From: Bacillus methanolicus
Lineage (GTDB): Bacteria > Bacillota > Bacilli > Bacillales > Cytobacillaceae
Direction of reading: 5' to 3'
Length of the DNA stretch: 64,000 bases
Assembly: GCF_008764295.1 (NCBI RefSeq)
Contig: NZ_VTQX01000004.1
Coordinates: 1 to 64,000 of the forward strand
Under the pieces are notes generated by a model. That model had not been told where the DNA came from, did not search any database, and was given only the letters and a program-made list of their open reading frames with translations. Below, one piece after another: positions 44,400-54,291 of this stretch (its first letter is position 1; each line of letters starts with the position of its first letter). The translations under genes and the position numbers were made by a program.

Positions 44400-44802
44400 C
44401 TTTTAATTCCTCCCCTTAGTACCATTGTTACCAAGAAGAGAATAAGCATACTGAAGAGTTATCGTCACTTTTTGACAAATATGCAAGCTTTTAAAAATGA
44501 CGTATGGATTATATTCCCACGAAGGTTGTTTCTTTTTTCATTCACCTAAGTATCACAGGATGGCTTAGTATGTTTAATTTATCACACAAGGAGAATTGTA
44601 TCGAATAATCTCATAAATAAAAAAGGCAAGATGACCTATCTTTTGTAAGATTATTTCCCCATTTATCCAAGCTTAAAGGCCTGTTTTGAAAAATATTTTC
44701 CAATTAGGCGGTCTTCTGTCATGTTTTTTTCGAGAAAAGGTTTCCATGATTTATGTTTGATTTGCCCTGTCTAAAATTGCTCAAGTATGAACATTTTTTA
44801 CA
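44400..44802. other. intergenic stretch between ywmB and ywzB
   Basis: 403 bp containing the ywmB upstream region and a weak terminator-like hairpin for ywzB (AAGAT-AGGTC-ATCTT near 44630-44645, then GCCTTTTTT on the minus strand). No gene. Confidence 0.5.
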
Positions 44803-45039
44803 TTACTGAAAAATCATTGGCAGCTGCTGGGACCATAATAGGTAATCCAGGAAAAAATTGCTTACACTAGAACCAATAATAATCGACAATAATATAAATA
44901 ATACTCGTGCTTGAAAAACATGGTTTGCTCGCAAAAATTTATCAAAATTTAAGCTCTGCAAAGCCCACCAAGCTAATGCAATAAAACAAAGGTGTGAAAT
45001 AATACTGATAAGTGCTTGGTGCCCAAATCCTGAAGTCAT
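44803..45039 (-). CDS. ywzB: YwzB-like DUF1146 membrane protein
   Basis: 78 residues with two membrane helices (about 8-30 and 45-66). ISHLCFIALAWWALQSLNFDKF and ARVLFILLSIIIGSSVSNFFLDYL fit the DUF1146 family, found next to the atp/nuo region in many Bacillaceae. Function unknown. Confidence 0.85.
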   Translation of the reverse strand: MTSGFGHQALISIISHLCFIALAWWALQSLNFDKFLRANHVFQARVLFILLSIIIGSSVSNFFLDYLLWSQQLPMIFQ

Positions 45040-45910
45040 GGACTACTCCCCCTTCTTTATCAAGCTAGCATACATCGTTCACATTCGCAAACGCACCCTT
45101 CTATTTGACGTTTATGTTACAAAAAGGTTTCAGTTATTTTTATTTTTTACAAAATTTATTTTCGATCCTATTTTTACTGTTGTCCTCATATAGGAGGCAA
45201 TGTTTGTCGATACTTGGCGAAAGCAAGATGGAGCAGGTACTCTTAGCCGTTCGATAATGAATAGCTTAATTATTGCAGGCTTGTTTGAGAATTGACTTTT
45301 AAGAGATGTATTCAATCGAAAGTCTTTTGGAATTCAGCTCTGTTTTTTCTTTCTATTTTTTATTGGACCGAGGAGCTTGGGAATTTTTAAGATTGTCCTG
45401 AACCATTGGGTTGGTTGGACTCCATTGCTTGAGGGTTCTGTTTTTCTGTCCGTTTAAGCACTTTATTTAAGCTCTGCTCCTCTTATATCTTCTCTTCGTT
45501 TTACCCGATTCGGACTGGAGCTCAGGGGCTTCTCAGCTCTGTTCAGAGTGGCTCAGCAAGATCTTCAGTGCTTCTTTCCTCCGTCCAAATACACACTCTG
45601 TAAGGCCTTCTGTTCTTCTTCTCTCCTCCCGGAATGCCGTACTCTGCCAGAACTCTCCTCTGACCGAACACCCCGCTCTAAAAGGACTTGAACACTTCAA
45701 CTAACTATACATGAGTAGGTACCTGAACTTAACTGTATTAAAGTTTGACTCGCATAACCATTTTTCCTCTCTCCATTTTCTCTTACATCAGACAGTTGCT
45801 AATGTTCGTCAACATGAAAAAGAAGGGGCCCCCTTCCCCTTCTTTTTCGTGTTCTATTATTATAAATCCCCTTGTTCTTTTTCTGATTCCCCCAAATCAG
45901 AAAATACCCA
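45040..45910. other. 871-bp intergenic stretch upstream of ywzB
   Basis: No protein gene supported. From about 45340 to 45690 the minus strand is unusually purine-rich (repeated GGAGAG, AGAACAG, CAGAG, TGAGAAG words) with scattered short repeats such as CAGAGCTGA, but no fixed period is clear by eye. The nuoN terminator lies at 45816-45848. Confidence 0.45.
45816..45848 (-). terminator. terminator of the nuo operon
   Basis: GAAAAAGAAGGGG (45816-45828) pairs perfectly with CCCCTTCTTTTTC (45836-45848), about 60 bases after the nuoN stop. Confidence 0.88.
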
Positions 45911-47431
45911 TTATTGAAAACCACCAAAATTGGTGTGGAAGAAATCAAGCGCCGTGTTTGGAAATAGTCCAAATGCAATCGTTGCGAGGACACATATTCC
46001 AATTGCTACGCCAATGCCAACCGGTATTTTCTTTTTTTCTACTTCCCCATCTACCGGAGATGGTCTAAAGAACATTTGCGTTAAAATGCCAAAATAGTAG
46101 AAATAAGAAACAACTGTTGTGGCAATCATTAGTGCTGCAAGAATATAGTGTGCCGGTTCTGATATTAACGCTCCCATGAAAATGTTTAGTTTTCCGATAA
46201 ACCCTGCGGTTCCTGGAATACCTGCCAGTGAAAGGATAAATACTCCCATTGCGACAGCGAGCCATGGTGTACGTTTGTACATTCCTGCAAATTGGGCAAT
46301 ATCCTCGTTGTCGTTATTCGCTGTCATTAATTGAATGACAGCAAAGGCTCCTACGTTCATGAAGAGATATGCCCCTAGATAGAACCAAATGCTCTCGAAC
46401 ATAAAGACCGACATCGAAGTGACAGCAACTAATAGATAACCGGCGTGAGCAATACTAGAATATGCGAACAGCCGTTTAATATTGCGCTGACGCAAAGCAA
46501 TAACATTTCCAACAACCATCGTGACACCTGCTAGAACAGCAATGAAATCCTGCAGCTTGAACAGCAGCGGTGTAACTGAATCAACACCAGTAGCTCCTGC
46601 CTGCGTATTGGAAAACACGATGACAACCATTCGAATTAAAATGACAAATCCTGCTGTTTTTGACACAACACTTAAGAAAGCTGTAACAGGAGTTGCCGCC
46701 CCTTGGTAAACGTCCGGTGCCCACATATGAAACGGAGCTGTGGCCAGCTTAAAGGATAAACCAACTAGAAGCATGAAAAAGGCAATCCCCATTAAATAGC
46801 TGTATTGAGAATTATTCAATTGCGGTAGAACATTTGTCATTTCCGCTAGATTCGTCGTTCCGGTAATCCCGTAAAGATAGCTCATTCCAAAAAGAGTAAC
46901 GGCTGTGGCAATGCTCCCATTAATGATATATTTCATTGCTGATTCATTTGATGGCAGATGCTTCTTCCGAATTCCTGCTAAAATGTAGGAAGAAAGGGAA
47001 AGAAGCTCTAGACCAACAAACAACGTAATTAAATCACCACTTGAGGACATGATCATCGTACCAAGCAAACCAGCCAATAATAGGTAGTAAAATTCCCCTT
47101 TAAACTCTTCCATTCCTTCTTTTGGTCTGTAGCCTATCGCAAGGAGCATAATTAGAGCCGCTCCGATGAGCAAAAGAAGCTTGAATACTTTCGCAAATGC
47201 GTCTAGCTTAAATGTATCGTATAAAATGGTGACCGTATCTACGGCAAATAAATTCATTAACGCTGCAAGTGCTGCAAGTATACCCGCAAAACCAATCCAG
47301 CCAAGAATCCTTCTATCAAAGCGCTTCGGTGCGAAAAGGTCTACTATCGATAAAATGGTCGCAACTCCCAAGATGATAAATTCTGGAGCCATCGCTCCCC
47401 ATTGATATGATAAAAGCGTATCTAGATCCAT
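45911..47431 (-). CDS. nuoN: NADH-quinone oxidoreductase subunit N
   Basis: 506 residues, about 14 membrane helices. Antiporter-like proton channel subunit of complex I. The pump core includes GLELLSLSSYILAG, KYIINGSIATAVTLFGMSYLYG, HMWAPDVYQGAATPVTAFLS and RLFAYSSIAHAGYLLV, with buried Lys/Glu. Last gene of the operon, 4 bases after nuoM. Confidence 0.95.
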   Translation of the reverse strand: MDLDTLLSYQWGAMAPEFIILGVATILSIVDLFAPKRFDRRILGWIGFAGILAALAALMNLFAVDTVTILYDTFKLDAFAKVFKLLLLIGAALIMLLAIGYRPKEGMEEFKGEFYYLLLAGLLGTMIMSSSGDLITLFVGLELLSLSSYILAGIRKKHLPSNESAMKYIINGSIATAVTLFGMSYLYGITGTTNLAEMTNVLPQLNNSQYSYLMGIAFFMLLVGLSFKLATAPFHMWAPDVYQGAATPVTAFLSVVSKTAGFVILIRMVVIVFSNTQAGATGVDSVTPLLFKLQDFIAVLAGVTMVVGNVIALRQRNIKRLFAYSSIAHAGYLLVAVTSMSVFMFESIWFYLGAYLFMNVGAFAVIQLMTANNDNEDIAQFAGMYKRTPWLAVAMGVFILSLAGIPGTAGFIGKLNIFMGALISEPAHYILAALMIATTVVSYFYYFGILTQMFFRPSPVDGEVEKKKIPVGIGVAIGICVLATIAFGLFPNTALDFFHTNFGGFQ

Positions 47432-47435
47432 CTCA

Positions 47436-48941
47436 TCAACCCCCTAACCCAAGCATGATAGTTTCAAGTGTGGAATGGAGCGGATCGCTTAGTACACTTG
47501 GGTACACACCAATCAAGATAATTAGCGCCAACAGCGCAACAACTGGAATAAATTCAACTGACTTTAAATCAGACACCGCTATAAAATCACGGTTGGCTTT
47601 TCCATAGGTCATACCAAGGACAGCTCGGAGTAAATAGACAGCCGTGATAATAATCCCGATACAGCCAATGGCAGCGAGGATTGGCATTTCCTCAAACAAT
47701 CCGAGAAAGGCCATAAACTCACTAACAAAACCGGACATTCCCGGCAGACCTAACGACGCCAGAGCACCGGCTAACAAAAAGCCTGCAGTAAGCGGCATCC
47801 CCTTCGCCATCCCACCAAGATTTGCAATCGTCGATGTATGGAATCGCTCGTAAAAGACTCCTACTAAGAAGAAAAGAAGGGCGGAGATCAATCCGTGTGA
47901 GACAACTTGGAAAATGGCTCCCTGAATGCCTGCTTCATTGAGAGCTCCTAAACCAATCAGTACAATTCCCATATGGGATATAGACGAGTAAGCAAGAACC
48001 ATTTTAAAATCGCTTTGCTTAAAGGCAAGAAATGCCCCGTATAAAAGGTTCACAACTCCCAGTACGGCAAGTAGTACGGCGATAGATTTGAACTGTTCCG
48101 GGAAAATCCCCATTCCGAAACGGATCAAACCGAAGGCACCAATTTTCAATAAAATTCCTGAGTGTAACATCACGATCGCTGGCGGTGCCTGAACGTGAAC
48201 CCGCAGCATCCATGTATGCAACGGAAAGATTGGCAGTTTTACACCAAAAGCAATAAGAAGAGCAATGAGCAAGCCAAATTTCAACGTCTCAGAAAACGGC
48301 GCAACTGTATTTGCATTCTCTACGGCCATCAGCTGTGCCAGTGCGTCATAATTTGCTGTTCCTGTTCTTGCAAACAGAACCATGATCACGATTAAAAGGA
48401 TGGCCGACCCTAAGCCGTTATAGATTAAATAACTATAGGCTGCTTTTTCCTTTTCGAAATAACCCCATTTTCCAATTAGGAAAAACATCGGGATCATCGT
48501 AATTTCAAAAAAGATGAAGAAAAGAATTAAGTTTTGTGCAGCAAATACTCCAAGCATCCCTACTTCTAATAAAAGGAATAACATGAAGTAGCCTTTCCAT
48601 TCTTTTTTAATATGAACGGAGGCAATGGCGGCAAGTGTAGAAATAACTGCCGTTAAGACGATTAATACTAAGGAAAAACCATTTAAGCCTAATTCATAGT
48701 CAATTTTAAATAAGTCAAAGACCTCATAATCTCCAAAGCGAATCCACTCGATTTGAATATCATATTTCTTTAAATGATCGCTCCCACCAATAAAGGCAAC
48801 AAGCGCTAGCACAAGAGCAGGGAGAGTTGCTAAGAATCCAACTGTTTTAATTGCTACTTCTTGTGTTTTTGGCATAAGAGCAAGTACAGCTATTCCTAAT
48901 AGAGGGGAAAACACTAGGATAGAAAGAAAATATTCGTTCAT
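47436..48941 (-). CDS. nuoM: NADH-quinone oxidoreductase subunit M
   Basis: 501 residues, about 14 membrane helices; antiporter-like proton channel. FFEITMIPMFFLIGKWGY, PLHTWMLRVHVQAPPAIVMLHSGILLKIG and KMVLAYSSISHMGIVLIG are diagnostic. Overlaps the nuoL stop by 4 bases. Confidence 0.95.
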   Translation of the reverse strand: MNEYFLSILVFSPLLGIAVLALMPKTQEVAIKTVGFLATLPALVLALVAFIGGSDHLKKYDIQIEWIRFGDYEVFDLFKIDYELGLNGFSLVLIVLTAVISTLAAIASVHIKKEWKGYFMLFLLLEVGMLGVFAAQNLILFFIFFEITMIPMFFLIGKWGYFEKEKAAYSYLIYNGLGSAILLIVIMVLFARTGTANYDALAQLMAVENANTVAPFSETLKFGLLIALLIAFGVKLPIFPLHTWMLRVHVQAPPAIVMLHSGILLKIGAFGLIRFGMGIFPEQFKSIAVLLAVLGVVNLLYGAFLAFKQSDFKMVLAYSSISHMGIVLIGLGALNEAGIQGAIFQVVSHGLISALLFFLVGVFYERFHTSTIANLGGMAKGMPLTAGFLLAGALASLGLPGMSGFVSEFMAFLGLFEEMPILAAIGCIGIIITAVYLLRAVLGMTYGKANRDFIAVSDLKSVEFIPVVALLALIILIGVYPSVLSDPLHSTLETIMLGLGG

Positions 48942-50812
48942 TTTAAGTACCCCCCTGTTAAGGCAAAAATCACAATCAGGACAGCTAATCCAACAAAGGC
49001 CACTGTTCCATATGCTTGTACTTGGCCGTTTTGAATTTTCGAGCCAATGATGCCAAGCCCGTGAACGATTCCAGCCACCAGCTTCACTAGCCCTTCGACA
49101 ATGAATGTTTCTATAAAGCTGAGAATTGCTGTGAGGCCTTTCGTTGCTTTCACTACGGTTAATTGATAAAACTCATCAATATAGTATTTGTTATACAGCA
49201 CATTGTACGTAAGTGGCATTCTTACCGTCAGCCAGTCTCTTTGAATTGATTTTTTACCATATATGAGCCATGCTAAATAAATTCCAAGTAGTGAGACAAC
49301 TGTTGCCACAATCATAATCCAGGCTGGACCTTCAATATGACCATGACCCAATGCTTCATTATCAGCAACAAGCCAGTCTCCAAGGAAGGTACCAAACCAT
49401 GGCGTATTCACATAACCCGCTACAATTGCTAAAATTCCAAGAACGATCATTGGAAACGTCATGACAGATGGTGACTCGTGGACTTCCTTCTGCTTGCTGC
49501 GGGCATCCCCTGTAAAGACCATAAAGAATAGGCGGAACATGTAGAACGCGGTGAAGAATGCAGCAATGACAGCTAACCAGAACAGAAAGGTATTCCCGTG
49601 AACCCAGGTTGAAATTAAAATTTCATCCTTACTAAAGAACCCAGAGAATAACGGAACCCCGCTAATCGCTAGCGTTCCAATTAAGAATAACGGCGCCGTA
49701 AGCTTCAGTTTTTTCCAAAGACCGCCCATTTCCTCTATATTTTGCGTGTGTACCGCATGAATGACACTACCAGCAGCCAAGAACAGCAATGCTTTAAAAA
49801 AGGCATGTGTCATTAAATGAAAGACACCAGCAACATAGCCAGCTGATCCTAAGGCCAGCATCATATAGCCAAGCTGACTGACAGTGGAGTAAGCTAGTAC
49901 TCTTTTAATATCCTTTTGCACTAAACCGATACTCGCTGCCAAAATAGCAGTGAATGCCCCGATGATGGCAATCGTCATTAGTGCAGCCTCACTTGCTGCA
50001 AAAAGCGGGAATAATGCCGCTACTAAATAAACACCGGCGGCAACCATTGTCGCAGCATGGATTAAAGCAGAAACTGGCGTCGGACCTTCCATTGCGTCAG
50101 GTAGCCAAGTGTGCAACGGAAATTGACCTGATTTTCCCACCGCCCCGACAAAAATCAAGATAGCAGTAAGGGTAATCATTCCTGCTGAAATCGCGCCTTC
50201 ATCTACTGCTTGGAAAATCGCATCATACTCAAAGCTTCCAACTTGCCAGAATAATAGAATCATCCCGATCAGCAAGCCGACATCACCGATGCGCGTCATG
50301 ATGAATGCTTTTTTGGCAGCAGCCTTTGCCTCCTCTTTATAAAAATAAAATCCGATTAAGAGGAAGGAACCTGCTCCCACTAACTCCCAGAAAATATAAG
50401 TTTGCAATAAATTAGGGGATACAACCAGCCCCAACATCGCAAATGTAAACAGCCCTAAATAGGCATAAAAAATGTGAAACCGCCCATCTCCATGCATGTA
50501 GCCCTTTGAATAAGTATGTACGAGAAAGCTAACAAGCGATACGATGACGAGCATTAACGCATTTAATTGATTGACTTCAAAACCCGCTGTTAATTGAACA
50601 TCCCCTATTGTAAGCCATGTCACTTCGGCTTTATAAGTCGGGTGGTTGAAGCGCTCAAACAACACCACCAAAGAGTAGACCAAAGATGCAAGTGTGAGCA
50701 CCATTCCGATGTACGCACTATTTTCCTTTAATCTCCTCCCAAATAGAAGAAGGAACAAAAATGATAAAAGCGGGAAAAGCGGTATGATCCATGCATTCTC
50801 CATCAATATCAC
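48938..50812 (-). CDS. nuoL: NADH-quinone oxidoreductase subunit L
   Basis: 624 residues, 16 or so membrane helices with the long lateral helix at the C-terminus. FWELVGAGSFLLIGFYFYKEEA, PLHTWLPDAMEGPTPVSALIHAATMVAAGVYL and RVLAYSTVSQLGYMMLALG mark the pump. Distal proton channel of the membrane arm. An intercistronic hairpin (CCCGC/GCGGG, near 50861-50877) lies between nuoK and nuoL. Confidence 0.95.
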   Translation of the reverse strand: MILMENAWIIPLFPLLSFLFLLLFGRRLKENSAYIGMVLTLASLVYSLVVLFERFNHPTYKAEVTWLTIGDVQLTAGFEVNQLNALMLVIVSLVSFLVHTYSKGYMHGDGRFHIFYAYLGLFTFAMLGLVVSPNLLQTYIFWELVGAGSFLLIGFYFYKEEAKAAAKKAFIMTRIGDVGLLIGMILLFWQVGSFEYDAIFQAVDEGAISAGMITLTAILIFVGAVGKSGQFPLHTWLPDAMEGPTPVSALIHAATMVAAGVYLVAALFPLFAASEAALMTIAIIGAFTAILAASIGLVQKDIKRVLAYSTVSQLGYMMLALGSAGYVAGVFHLMTHAFFKALLFLAAGSVIHAVHTQNIEEMGGLWKKLKLTAPLFLIGTLAISGVPLFSGFFSKDEILISTWVHGNTFLFWLAVIAAFFTAFYMFRLFFMVFTGDARSKQKEVHESPSVMTFPMIVLGILAIVAGYVNTPWFGTFLGDWLVADNEALGHGHIEGPAWIMIVATVVSLLGIYLAWLIYGKKSIQRDWLTVRMPLTYNVLYNKYYIDEFYQLTVVKATKGLTAILSFIETFIVEGLVKLVAGIVHGLGIIGSKIQNGQVQAYGTVAFVGLAVLIVIFALTGGYLK

Positions 50813-50889
50813 AATCCCCTTTTTAGAACGCGTTTGTTCTCACGCGTTTGATTGAGGCCCGCATTTTACGCGGGTCGTGTAACAGATTA

Positions 50890-51204
50890 TTAGTTTTTCA
50901 TTGTATCCATTTCATCGATATTGACTGTTTTACGATTGCGGTAAAGGGCGATTAAGATCGCGAGACCAACGGCAGCTTCTGCCGCTGCAACAGCAATGGT
51001 AAATAGCGCAAAAACTTGCCCAGTTATCGATGGAATCATGCCATATTTACTAAATGCAACGAGATTAATGTTAACTGCGTTAAGCATGAGTTCAATTGAA
51101 ATTAACACGATGACCGTATTTCGCTTCGTAAGTGCACCGTATAGTCCGATACAGAATAGCACTAATGCGAGCGTCAGGTAGGCAGAAATGGGAACTCCAC
51201 TCAT
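50890..51204 (-). CDS. nuoK: NADH-quinone oxidoreductase subunit K
   Basis: 104 residues, three membrane helices. The conserved membrane Glu residues are present ([17 protein letters not shown] and [19 protein letters not shown]). Overlaps nuoJ by 4 bases. Confidence 0.95.
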   Translation of the reverse strand: MSGVPISAYLTLALVLFCIGLYGALTKRNTVIVLISIELMLNAVNINLVAFSKYGMIPSITGQVFALFTIAVAAAEAAVGLAILIALYRNRKTVNIDEMDTMKN

Positions 51205-51722
51205 TCCTTTTTCGCCTCCTCTTCATCATCTTTTTTGGCTAAAATGATCGCCCCGATAAGCGCTACTAAAAGCACGACAGACGTTAACTCAAATGGAATA
51301 ATAAACTTCGTATATAGCGCTATCCCGATTTGTTCTGTATTATTTTCATGAAGGTTCGCGGCTGGCGAATTGAAGTCTAAATTGTAAATTCCAATATAGA
51401 CAGCAAAAGCAAATCCAAGCACGCCCAAAAAGAGCAGCACTTTTCTCAGCCTTCCCCCCTGCACCTCGCTTGTGTCGTTATGGCGTGTCAGCATAATGCC
51501 AAATAACATAATAATCGTAATTGCGCCGGAATAGATGAGAATTTGTACAACCGCTACAAATTCCGCTGACAGCAGGACGTAAATTCCCGCAAGACTGACA
51601 AATGTAAAGACGAGGGCGACGACCATATGCACAACCTTTGATAAATTGAGTAATAGTACGCCTCCCATAACCGCTACTATGGCTAGAATAAGGAATGCTA
51701 ATAATTCACCTGAAAATGTCAT
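51201..51722 (-). CDS. nuoJ: NADH-quinone oxidoreductase subunit J
   Basis: 173 residues, five membrane helices. [26 protein letters not shown] is the family signature (the bend helix). Acidic/basic C-terminal tail ([11 protein letters not shown]). Overlaps nuoI by 4 bases. Confidence 0.94.
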   Translation of the reverse strand: MTFSGELLAFLILAIVAVMGGVLLLNLSKVVHMVVALVFTFVSLAGIYVLLSAEFVAVVQILIYSGAITIIMLFGIMLTRHNDTSEVQGGRLRKVLLFLGVLGFAFAVYIGIYNLDFNSPAANLHENNTEQIGIALYTKFIIPFELTSVVLLVALIGAIILAKKDDEEEAKKE

Positions 51723-52138
51723 GCTTTATTCACCTTCCGAACATTCTCATCATTTTCGTCTAACCATTCAAGATTTTTAAAAAGATCATCGCGGCTATAC
51801 TCGGCTAGTTCAAAATTATTGGTCATGACGATTGCTTCCGTCGGACAGACTTCCGTACATAAGTCGCAGAGAATACAAATTTCAAAATTAATATCATACG
51901 TATCGATAATTTTACCCTTTTTCGTCGGATCTGGATGCTTTTTCCCCGTTAATTGAATACAATCAGTCGGGCAAATATTAGCACATTGATTGCAGACAAT
52001 ACATTTTTCTGGATAAAATTTCTGAATTCCACGAAACCGGTCTGGCAGCGGAATTGGTTTTTTCGGATAATCGTAGGTTGGCTTTTCTTTTGTTAAGTTT
52101 TTCAGGGTATACTTTAAACCTTTCGCTAATCCAAGCAT
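51719..52138 (-). CDS. nuoI: NADH-quinone oxidoreductase subunit I
   Basis: 139 residues. Two 4Fe-4S ferredoxin motifs: CIVCNQCANICPTDC and CILCDLCTEVCPTEA. Connects the electron path to NuoB. Soluble arm subunit, 36 bases after nuoH. Confidence 0.95.
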   Translation of the reverse strand: MLGLAKGLKYTLKNLTKEKPTYDYPKKPIPLPDRFRGIQKFYPEKCIVCNQCANICPTDCIQLTGKKHPDPTKKGKIIDTYDINFEICILCDLCTEVCPTEAIVMTNNFELAEYSRDDLFKNLEWLDENDENVRKVNKA

Positions 52139-52174
52139 GCTTTTTCACCCCTTGTGATAAAAGTGATGTATCCT

Positions 52175-53185
52175 TTAAAAAAGGCTGAGAAGCTCCTTAA
52201 TAATCGCCGTTAAAAAGATGTTCGCAAGCGCCACTGGTAAAAGCACCTTCCAACCAAATTCCATTAGCTGATCCGCTTTAATCCGTGGGAACGTGCTGCG
52301 GAACCAAAGCAAAATAAACACAACTAGGCTGAACTTTAACGCAAACCATACCGCCCCTGGAATAAAGTCTAGGAATGAGAAGATTGGCAACCAACCACCT
52401 AAAAATAACACAGTTGTCAATGAAGCCATCGCAAACATATAGACATATTCTGCAAGCATGAAAAAGGCCCAGCGAAATCCTGAGTACTCAACAAAGTATC
52501 CGGCTATAAGCTCATTTTCCGCCTCTGGAAGGTCAAAAGGAATCCGATTCAGCTCTGCCACTGATGCGATAAAAAACACTAAAAAGCCAATAGGCTGAAT
52601 GAGAATGTACCAAACGTTTTCTTGTGCCGCCACTATTTCATTCAAATTCATGCTTCCAGTTAATAGGATAACGCCAAGCACAGACATAACGAGCGGAATT
52701 TCATAAGAAATCATCTGCGCGGCTGCACGCATTCCCCCAAGCAAGGCGTATTTATTATTCGATGACCAACCAGCCATGACAACTCCTATCGTGGTCAACC
52801 CTGAAATGGCTATATAATAGAGTAGACCTACACCAATATCGGCAAATTGCAATTTATCCGTAAATGGAATCGTTGCAATAACGACAAAGGATGGAGCAAA
52901 GGCAATAACTGGAGCTAAAATAAATAACGGTCTGTCAGCTAATTTTGGAATCGTATCTTCTTTTAATAGAAGCTTTAAGACATCAGCCACGGTTTGCAGT
53001 AGTCCCCAAGGACCTCCTACCTGATTTGGTCCATACCGAAGCTGCATAAATCCCATTACTTTACGTTCTGCCAAAATGGCATATGTAACGAATCCTAATA
53101 TGACAAGTAGCAAAACTAAGGCAAGGACGAAAAAGATTCCAAAATTTAAAATCCCTGGTTGTGAGTGCAATAAATCCTGAATCAT
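52175..53185 (-). CDS. nuoH: NADH-quinone oxidoreductase subunit H
   Basis: 336 residues, eight membrane helices. ERKVMGFMQLRYGPNQVGGPWGLLQTVADVLKLLLKED and AELNRIPFDLPEAENELIAGYFVEYSG form the quinone-site loops. Overlaps nuoD stop by one base. Confidence 0.96.
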   Translation of the reverse strand: MIQDLLHSQPGILNFGIFFVLALVLLLVILGFVTYAILAERKVMGFMQLRYGPNQVGGPWGLLQTVADVLKLLLKEDTIPKLADRPLFILAPVIAFAPSFVVIATIPFTDKLQFADIGVGLLYYIAISGLTTIGVVMAGWSSNNKYALLGGMRAAAQMISYEIPLVMSVLGVILLTGSMNLNEIVAAQENVWYILIQPIGFLVFFIASVAELNRIPFDLPEAENELIAGYFVEYSGFRWAFFMLAEYVYMFAMASLTTVLFLGGWLPIFSFLDFIPGAVWFALKFSLVVFILLWFRSTFPRIKADQLMEFGWKVLLPVALANIFLTAIIKELLSLF

Positions 53186-54291
53186 TAACCATCCACCTCC
53201 CCTAGGATAATATCAACCGCTCCTAGAATGGCAATCAAATTGGAGATGCTTTCCCCTTCTAAAAGCTTCGGGAGAATTTGCAGATTATAGAATGATGGTC
53301 TTCTAAATTTTAAGCGGTACGGCTCCTTCTTGCCATCGCTTGCAATGTAACAGCCAATTTCACCGCGAGGAGATTCGATTCTAACAAACGCTTCTCCTTT
53401 TGGCGCTTTAATGATTTTTGGCACTTTTGCGATCACAGGACCTTCTTCTGGAAATTGCTCTACGCACTGCTCTAGTATTTTCAAAGATTCTTCAATTTCA
53501 GCAAAACGAACGTGATAACGAGAAAGAACGTCTCCCTCTTCTCTTGTTGGGATATCGAAATCGAACCGGTCATAAATGGAGTATGGTTCATTTTTACGAA
53601 GATCCCATTTCATTCCTGTACAACGAAGATTCGGGCCGCTTAATGAATAATTGAGAGCATCCTCTTTCGTATATTTGCCAATTCCTTTTACTCGATTAAG
53701 AAAGATTTCATTTCCTGTCACGAGATCATGATAACCCTTTACTTGTTCTCGCATATGAGGGATAAATTCTCGAACTTTATCTACCCATCCTTCCGGAGCA
53801 TCCCATTTTACACCGCCTACACGCATGTAGTTAAAGGTTAAACGAGCACCGGAAAGTTCATTTAGAAGGTTCAAAATCATTTCTCTCTCACGAAATGCAT
53901 ACAGAAGTGGACTTGTAGCACCTAAATCAAGGACAAACGTTCCCCACCAAAGTAAGTGGCTGGAAACACGCCCTAACTCCATTGCCATCACGCGAAGATA
54001 TTCTGCCCGTTCTGGAATTTCAATTCCCATCATCGTCTCCACCGCATGGCAGATGACATAATTATTGGTCATCGCAGAAACATAGTCCATCCGGTCCGTA
54101 TAGGGAATAATTTGTGTATATTGAAGGTCTTCTGCCAGCTTCTCCGTTCCACGATGAAGATAGCCGATAACCGGTTTTGCCTCCTTAATGGTTTCTCCAT
54201 CAATCTTTAAAACTAACCGAAATACACCGTGTGTACTAGGATGCTGAGGCCCTACATTCAAGAGCATTTCTTCAGTTCTAAGCATGTTCAC
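53185..54291 (-). CDS. nuoD: NADH-quinone oxidoreductase subunit D
   Basis: 368 residues (49-kDa type subunit). LNVGPQHPSTHGVFRLVLKIDGE near the N-terminus, YLHRGTEKLAE, and quinone-site residues in the middle (LNELSGARLTFNYMRVGGV). Separate from nuoC here, unlike the fused nuoCD of enterobacteria. Overlaps nuoC by 4 bases. Confidence 0.96.
   Translation of the reverse strand: MNMLRTEEMLLNVGPQHPSTHGVFRLVLKIDGETIKEAKPVIGYLHRGTEKLAEDLQYTQIIPYTDRMDYVSAMTNNYVICHAVETMMGIEIPERAEYLRVMAMELGRVSSHLLWWGTFVLDLGATSPLLYAFREREMILNLLNELSGARLTFNYMRVGGVKWDAPEGWVDKVREFIPHMREQVKGYHDLVTGNEIFLNRVKGIGKYTKEDALNYSLSGPNLRCTGMKWDLRKNEPYSIYDRFDFDIPTREEGDVLSRYHVRFAEIEESLKILEQCVEQFPEEGPVIAKVPKIIKAPKGEAFVRIESPRGEIGCYIASDGKKEPYRLKFRRPSFYNLQILPKLLEGESISNLIAILGAVDIILGEVDG

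Noticed and set aside
45745-46068. 107-codon plus-strand frame over the nuoN end
   Set aside because: Runs through the nuo terminator hairpin and antisense to nuoN.
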